DNA of 64,000 bases. Source: Streptomyces carminius (lineage in GTDB: Bacteria; Actinomycetota; Actinomycetes; Streptomycetales; Streptomycetaceae). Made by a program: the position numbers and the translations under genes. This document shows, piece after piece, positions 60,486 to 64,000 of this stretch (position 1 is the first letter of the stretch; each line of letters begins with the position of its first letter). Where the stretch lies: assembly GCF_002794255.1 (NCBI RefSeq), contig NZ_PGGW01000060.1, forward strand, positions 310,001 to 374,000, in the 5' to 3' direction. The notes under the pieces were generated by a model that had not been told where the DNA came from, made no database searches, and was given only the letters and a program-made list of their open reading frames with translations.

Positions 60486-60511
60486 TGGAAGGTGCCGACC
60501 TGATCAGCCGA

Positions 60512-60826
60512 TCAGGCTGGATCTCTCCAGGGTTCGAGCCCACGGAAGGCCCACATCGTGTGGTGCTGCGACTGCTTCTGTCCGTTGTCGGCACCGTTGG
60601 CCGCGTCGGTAAAGGCATAGGCATCCGCCTGTGCCACCGCCGCTACCGCGGGTGCCTGGATCGGTCGCTCGCCGGCGACACGCTCACGAATCGTCGGAAG
60701 AACCGCGAGGGAGACCGGACGGGCCGCCACGACACCGAGGACACCGGTGCCGGACAGGCAGGAACCGAGCAGGCAGGAGGCGACGGCCTCACGGCTGATC
60801 AGTTCCTTCTTGGTGATGCTGGCCAT
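60512..60826 (-). CDS. wblC leader ORF of 104 codons, candidate regulatory uORF
   Basis: Begins MASITKKELISREAVASCLL with AGGAGG eight bases before ATG 60826, the best ribosome binding site in the leader. It ends at 60512, 26 bases before the attenuator stem. The middle is Val/Ala-rich (VAARPVSLAVLPTIRERVAG) and the end is Gln/His/Trp-containing (QKQSQHHTMWAFRGLEPW). No domain is recognised. Known WhiB7/WblC leaders use a translated uORF to sense ribosome stalling; whether this ORF is that element or a real small protein is not settled. An earlier 34-codon frame starting near 60904 overlaps its start. Confidence 0.6.
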   Translation of the reverse strand: MASITKKELISREAVASCLLGSCLSGTGVLGVVAARPVSLAVLPTIRERVAGERPIQAPAVAAVAQADAYAFTDAANGADNGQKQSQHHTMWAFRGLEPWRDPA

Positions 60827-60855
60827 TGGTCTCGCCTCCTCTCGGCGTCTTCGGG

Positions 60856-60878
60856 GGACCGGCAGGACGTGCCGGTCC
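60856..60878 (-). other. Hairpin in the early wblC leader
   Basis: GGACCGGCA (60856-60864) and TGCCGGTCC (60870-60878) form a 9-bp stem with a five-base loop, 30 bp before the leader ORF start. May be part of the antiterminator fold. Confidence 0.5.
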
Positions 60879-60947
60879 GGATGTTCAAGGGCAAGTACAG
60901 CATGGAAGCGGTTGCGGGAGAAGACCTCCCCTCTTCCGTGCCCGTGA

Positions 60948-60985
60948 AGGCTATGAGGCTTCGCACCGCGCGCGCAAACTATTTT
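60948..60985 (-). promoter_or_regulatory. wblC promoter with WhiB7-type AT-rich element
   Basis: On the minus strand GAAAAATAG (60985-60977) is directly followed by TTTGCG (60976-60971), then 17 bases and TAGCCT (60953-60948). An AT-rich block just upstream of the -35 is the signature of WhiB7/WblC-activated promoters, so autoactivation is likely. Made by eye; transcription start not known. Confidence 0.7.
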
Positions 60986-61026
60986 TCCCGTGGTTTCGTA
61001 ACAGCCGCTGTGACAGATTCCGGAAC

Positions 61027-63276
61027 CTATTCGTCCAGTTGTTCGGCGACCCGTTCCGGCCCCTCTCCCGCCTCTCCCGCGCCCTCCGCGCCCACCCCTG
61101 TCCCCTCGTCCCCGTCCGTCCCGTCCGTCCCGACCGCCTCGCCCGCGCACAGGGCCAGCACCTCCGCGCCGAACCGCTGCAGCTTGCGCGCGCCCACCCC
61201 CGGGATCCGCGCCAGCTCCGCCTCGTTGTCGGGCACGGCCTCGGCGATCGCCATGAGGGTCTTGTCGGTGAAGACGCAGTACGCGGGCTGGCCGAGCTCG
61301 CGGGCCTGGCCCGAACGCCACTCGCGCAGCCGCTCGTACAGCTCCTCGTCGAGGTCGGAGGGGCAGCCCTCGCAGCGCATCAGCTTCATCTCGCCCGGAT
61401 CGATGAGAGTGCGCCCGCAGACCCGGCACCGCACCGGCCCGCGGCGTTTGCGCGACCGGCCGCCGCGCTCGACGCCCCCGCCACCGCCCGCGCGCCCGCC
61501 GCCGGCCGACGAGCCGGGGCGCAGGCCGTTCAGGAACCGGCTGGGACGGCGGCTGCCGCGGCCGCCCGGCGACCGGGACAGCGCCCAGGACAGGGACAGA
61601 TGCCGCCGGGCGCGGGTGACGCCGACGTACAGCAGCCGGCGTTCCTCCTCGACCTGCTCGTCCGTCTTCGCGTGGGTGATCGGCACCGTGCCGTCGGTCA
61701 GTCCGACCAGGAAGACCGCGTCCCACTCCAGGCCCTTGGCGGCGTGCAGCGAGGCGAGGGTGACGCCCTCGACGGTGGGGGCGTGCTGGGCGCCGGCCCG
61801 CTCGTCCAGCTCCGCCACGAAATCACCCAGCGCCGCCGCCGGGCGGGCCCGGGCGAAGTCCTCGGCGAGCCGGACCAGGGCGGCCAGCGACTCCCAGCGG
61901 TCGCGCACCGCGCCCGAGCCCGCCGGGGGCTGCGGCGTCCAGCCGGTGCCCCCGAGGACCGCCCGCACCTGGGAGGGCAGGTCCACGGCGTCGGCCAGCA
62001 GCGTGTCGTTGCTCCCGGCGCGTGCGGCGCCGCGCAGGGCGAGCCCGGCCTCCCGCACCTCGGGCCGCTCGAAGAACCGCTCGGCGCCCCGCAGCTGGTA
62101 GGGCACCCCCGCGTCGGCGAGGGCCTGCTCGTAGACCTCGGACTGGGCGTTGACCCGGTACAGGACCGCGACCTCGCTCGCCGCGACCCCGGCGTCCAGC
62201 AGCTCCCGGATACGGCGGGCCACCCCCTCGGCCTCGGCGGGCTCGTCGGCGTACTCGGTGTAGACGGGCTCGGGCCCGGCCTCGCGCTGCGAGACCAGCT
62301 CCAGCCGGTGCTCGGCGGCCCGCCCCTTCGCCTGGGCCAGCAGCCCGTTGGCCAGGTACACCACCTGCGGGGTGGAGCGGTAGTCGCGCACCAGCTTGAC
62401 CACCGTGGCGTCGGGATGGCGGGCACGGAAGTTCAGCAGGTGGTCGGGGGTGGCGCCGGTGAACGAGTAGATCGTCTGGCTGGCGTCGCCGACGACGCAG
62501 ATGGTGTCCCGCTCCCCCAGCCACAGCTCCAGCAGCCGCTGCTGGAGCGGGCTGACGTCCTGGTACTCGTCCACGACGAAGTGCTGGTACTGCCCCCGCA
62601 CGGTGTCGGCGATGTCGGGGCGGTCCTGGAGGATGCCCACCGTCAGCAGCAGCACGTCCTCGAAGTCGATCACCGCGCGCTCGCGCTTGAGCTGTTCGTA
62701 GAGGCGGTAGATCCCGCTGGTCTCGGCCGGATCCCGGGGCGGTTCGCGGAAGGACTTCGCCACCGCGGCCGGGTAGTCCTCCGGCACCGTCTGGGTGGTC
62801 TTGGCCCACTCGATCTCGCCCGTCACATCCCGCAGTTCGTTGCGGTCGAGCCGGATGCGGCAGCGGGCCGCGGCCTCCGCGACGAGCTGGACCTTGCGCT
62901 CCAGCAGCCGGGGCAGCTCGCCCCCGACCGCCTTCGGCCAGAAGTACTGCAGCTGCCGCAGGGCCGCGGAGTGGAAGGTGCGGGCCTGGACGCCGGCCGC
63001 GCCGAGCTGGCGCAGCCGCCCGCGCATCTCGCCCGCCGCGCGGTTGGTGAAGGTGACGGCCAGCACGCTCGCGGGCGGGAGCATCCCGGCACGCACCCCG
63101 TACGCGATCCGGTGCGTGATCGCCCGCGTCTTGCCCGTACCGGCGCCCGCCAGCACGCACACCGGACCGTGCAGCGCCGTCGCCACCTCGCGCTGCTCGG
63201 GATCGAGCCCTTCGAGCACCGCGTCCGGGGAGTCGGGAACCGATGGGAACAGAGTGGAGGACGTTGCTGCTGTCAC
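61027..63276 (-). CDS. uvrD2: Superfamily 1 DNA helicase UvrD2
   Basis: ATP-dependent 3'-5' DNA helicase of 749 residues for repair. Motif I is AGAGTGKT (about 43-50), motif Ia VLAVTFTNRAAGEM, motif II VDEYQDVSPLQ, motif III GDASQTIYSFTGA, motif IV LVRDYRST, motif V LASLHAAKGLEWDAVFL and motif VI RRLLYVGVTRARR. After a Gly/Arg linker come a four-Cys segment (RCRVCGRTLID with MRCEGC) and an HRDC domain (LMAIAEAVPDNEAELARIPG), the features of UvrD2. GTG start. Divergent from the mycoredoxin gene. Confidence 0.94.
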   Translation of the reverse strand: MTAATSSTLFPSVPDSPDAVLEGLDPEQREVATALHGPVCVLAGAGTGKTRAITHRIAYGVRAGMLPPASVLAVTFTNRAAGEMRGRLRQLGAAGVQARTFHSAALRQLQYFWPKAVGGELPRLLERKVQLVAEAAARCRIRLDRNELRDVTGEIEWAKTTQTVPEDYPAAVAKSFREPPRDPAETSGIYRLYEQLKRERAVIDFEDVLLLTVGILQDRPDIADTVRGQYQHFVVDEYQDVSPLQQRLLELWLGERDTICVVGDASQTIYSFTGATPDHLLNFRARHPDATVVKLVRDYRSTPQVVYLANGLLAQAKGRAAEHRLELVSQREAGPEPVYTEYADEPAEAEGVARRIRELLDAGVAASEVAVLYRVNAQSEVYEQALADAGVPYQLRGAERFFERPEVREAGLALRGAARAGSNDTLLADAVDLPSQVRAVLGGTGWTPQPPAGSGAVRDRWESLAALVRLAEDFARARPAAALGDFVAELDERAGAQHAPTVEGVTLASLHAAKGLEWDAVFLVGLTDGTVPITHAKTDEQVEEERRLLYVGVTRARRHLSLSWALSRSPGGRGSRRPSRFLNGLRPGSSAGGGRAGGGGGVERGGRSRKRRGPVRCRVCGRTLIDPGEMKLMRCEGCPSDLDEELYERLREWRSGQARELGQPAYCVFTDKTLMAIAEAVPDNEAELARIPGVGARKLQRFGAEVLALCAGEAVGTDGTDGDEGTGVGAEGAGEAGEGPERVAEQLDE

Positions 63277-63371
63277 CCCGCCATGCTGCCAGGTCCGCGC
63301 GGCGGCCCGTAACCGTTGTCCACAGGCGCCCCGGATTCGTCACACGAAACCCGCGGAGGCCCGGAAGGTGC

Positions 63372-63426
63372 GGCGGGCCCGGCGGGCCGGGCGGGCCCGG
63401 CGGGCCGGGAATGGTCCCGGCCCGCC
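63372..63426. repeat. 9-bp GC repeats and palindrome in the uvrD2-mrx gap
   Basis: Four tandem 9-mers (GGCGGGCCC and GGCGGGCCG alternating, 63372-63407) run into a 12-bp inverted repeat GGCGGGCCGGGA (63399-63410) / TCCCGGCCCGCC (63415-63426). The palindrome contains the -35 box of the candidate sigma-R promoter. Confidence 0.8.
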
Positions 63427-63433
63427 GGGCGTT
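63408..63433 (+). promoter_or_regulatory. SigR-type promoter of the mycoredoxin gene
   Basis: GGAAT (63408-63412), 18 bases, GTT (63431-63433), the same spacing as sigRp2 in this window. It is 58 bp before the mycoredoxin ATG. Mycoredoxins belong functionally to the thiol-stress response, which supports the call. Confidence 0.75.
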
Positions 63434-63491
63434 CCACCGTTGCCGACAGCCGAGAAGGCCGACGACCGAGGACGAAGGAGCGCGAGAACCC

Positions 63492-63734
63492 ATGGCGGGA
63501 ACGGTGACGATGTACAGCACCACCTGGTGCGGCTACTGCCGCCGGCTCAAGGGCCAGATGGACCGCGAGGGAATCGCGTACACCGAGGTCAACATCGAGC
63601 ACGACCCGGAGGCCGCGGCTTTCGTCGAGAAGGTCAACAACGGCAACCAGCTCGTCCCGACCGTTCTCTTCCCCGACGGCTCGGCCCTTCCCAACCCGTC
63701 GATCGCGCAGGTCAGGCAGAAGATCGGCGCCTGA
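63492..63734 (+). CDS. mrx: Mycoredoxin (glutaredoxin-like)
   Basis: Reduces mycothiol mixed disulphides. The 80-residue thioredoxin-fold protein has active site CGYC in YSTTWCGYCRRLKGQM. The cis-Pro region is LVPTVLFPDG, and IEHDPEAAAFVEKVNNGNQ is typical of Mrx1. GAAGGAG about 12 bases before the ATG. A sigma-R promoter precedes it, and it is divergent from uvrD2. Confidence 0.94.
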   Translation: MAGTVTMYSTTWCGYCRRLKGQMDREGIAYTEVNIEHDPEAAAFVEKVNNGNQLVPTVLFPDGSALPNPSIAQVRQKIGA

Positions 63735-63744
63735 CGCCCGACAC

Positions 63745-63794
63745 CGTGCCCGGGGCGGCCCACCGCGAGCAGGCGGTGGGCCGCCCCGGGCACG
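63745..63794. terminator. Bidirectional terminator after the mycoredoxin gene
   Basis: 22-bp perfect stem (63745-63766 with 63773-63794), loop GAGCAG. It lies 11 bp after the mycoredoxin stop and just before the end of the partial gene on the other strand. Confidence 0.85.
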
Positions 63795-63800
63795 TCCGTC

Positions 63801-64000
63801 TCAGCCGGCCGCGCCGGGTCGCTCCCCGAACGCCCTGCCGAACTCCTCCCGGAGCACCTCCTCCACCAGTGCCCCGACGGTGCCGACGGCCGCCGCCAGG
63901 CGCTCCGGACCGGTGTCCAGTCCCGCGAGGACACCGTCCACACCGCGCAGTCCGGCGCGTTCCAGCAACCGCTTCTCGTTCGTCACCCACTCGCCCCGGG
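63801..64000 (-). CDS. Partial CDS, C-terminal end of an unidentified protein
   Basis: The last 65 codons of a gene entering from the right edge, in frame to the window end. Visible residues include EWVTNEKRLLERAGLRGVDG and FGRAFGERPGAAG, a helical Glu/Leu/Val-rich end. No family could be recognised from this piece. A GTG at 63986 could start a 61-residue protein, but the frame continues past it. The hairpin next to its stop supports a real convergent gene. Confidence 0.55.
   Translation of the reverse strand, partial: RGEWVTNEKRLLERAGLRGVDGVLAGLDTGPERLAAAVGTVGALVEEVLREEFGRAFGERPGAAG

Noticed and set aside
1..64000. CRISPR arrays, transposases, integrases, attachment sites, rRNA
   Set aside because: None was found. 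The few tandem repeats are too short, too few or without spacer structure, and gene content is core Streptomyces.

Overview
The window is about 73% G+C, with GTG starts, divergent and convergent gene pairs, long stem-loops between genes, WhiB-like regulators, a nickel superoxide dismutase and a DasR/DasABC locus. It is chromosomal DNA of a Streptomyces or a very close relative. From memory, gene order follows the conserved S. coelicolor core region running from malic enzyme and sodN through sigH, das, sigR-rsrA, aroA and hisN to wblC and uvrD2. No insertion sequence, phage gene, integrase or CRISPR array was seen.

Layout. 1-2680: three-gene polar amino acid ABC importer (minus), cut by the left edge. 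3284-7403: NAD-type malic enzyme, a decayed methyltransferase, a CGNR zinc-finger protein, the divergent sodX/sodN pair and a membrane protein. 8100-10391: two tandem paralogues joining a cytoplasmic HTH to an extracytoplasmic peptidoglycan-binding and lysozyme-like part. 10476-13100: DUF2267 protein, PLP desulfhydrase/deaminase and GNAT protein. 13398-18670: anti-sigma factor and sigH with a BldD-like box, small membrane protein, diacylglycerol kinase, wblE and a PdtaS-like sensor kinase. 19391-26666: chitobiose/GlcNAc locus with SIS protein, GH3 hexosaminidase, dasC, dasB, dasA and divergent dasR, with two DasR-like operators. 26859-31305: DUF3311/sodium symporter pair, GNAT, peptide deformylase and TPR protein. 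31704-34554: rsrA-sigR with a perfect sigma-R promoter, alpha/beta hydrolase and SRAP protein. 34724-40329: membrane peptidase, aroA-rsgA, TetR, hisN and a CBS-domain protein with an unusual leader. 40440-43186: a decayed Fur-family gene and two identical initiator tRNA genes flanking a Sel1-repeat protein. 43240-52495: UPF0182 protein, PPA1309 protein, PDZ/Lon-like protease, moaE, an SDR, a zincin and a Nudix protein. 52572-59347: TerD/AIM24 operon, YgjP-like peptidase, E1-like protein and UbiB-family kinase. 59695-64000: wblC with a long attenuator-type leader, uvrD2, a mycoredoxin with a sigma-R promoter, and a partial gene.

How the parts fit. Several stress and development regulators sit close together: sigH (stress and development), sigR/rsrA plus mycoredoxin (thiol-oxidative stress), wblC (antibiotic stress), sodN (superoxide, nickel) and dasR (nutrient sensing by GlcNAc). 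The most interesting unexplained items are the wblC leader with its 104-codon ORF and terminator, the HTH-peptidoglycan sensor pair (one paralogue has lost the likely catalytic Glu), the leader ORF and hairpin before the CBS gene, and the TerD/AIM24 operon. All functional calls come from reading motifs and gene order; no database search was run.
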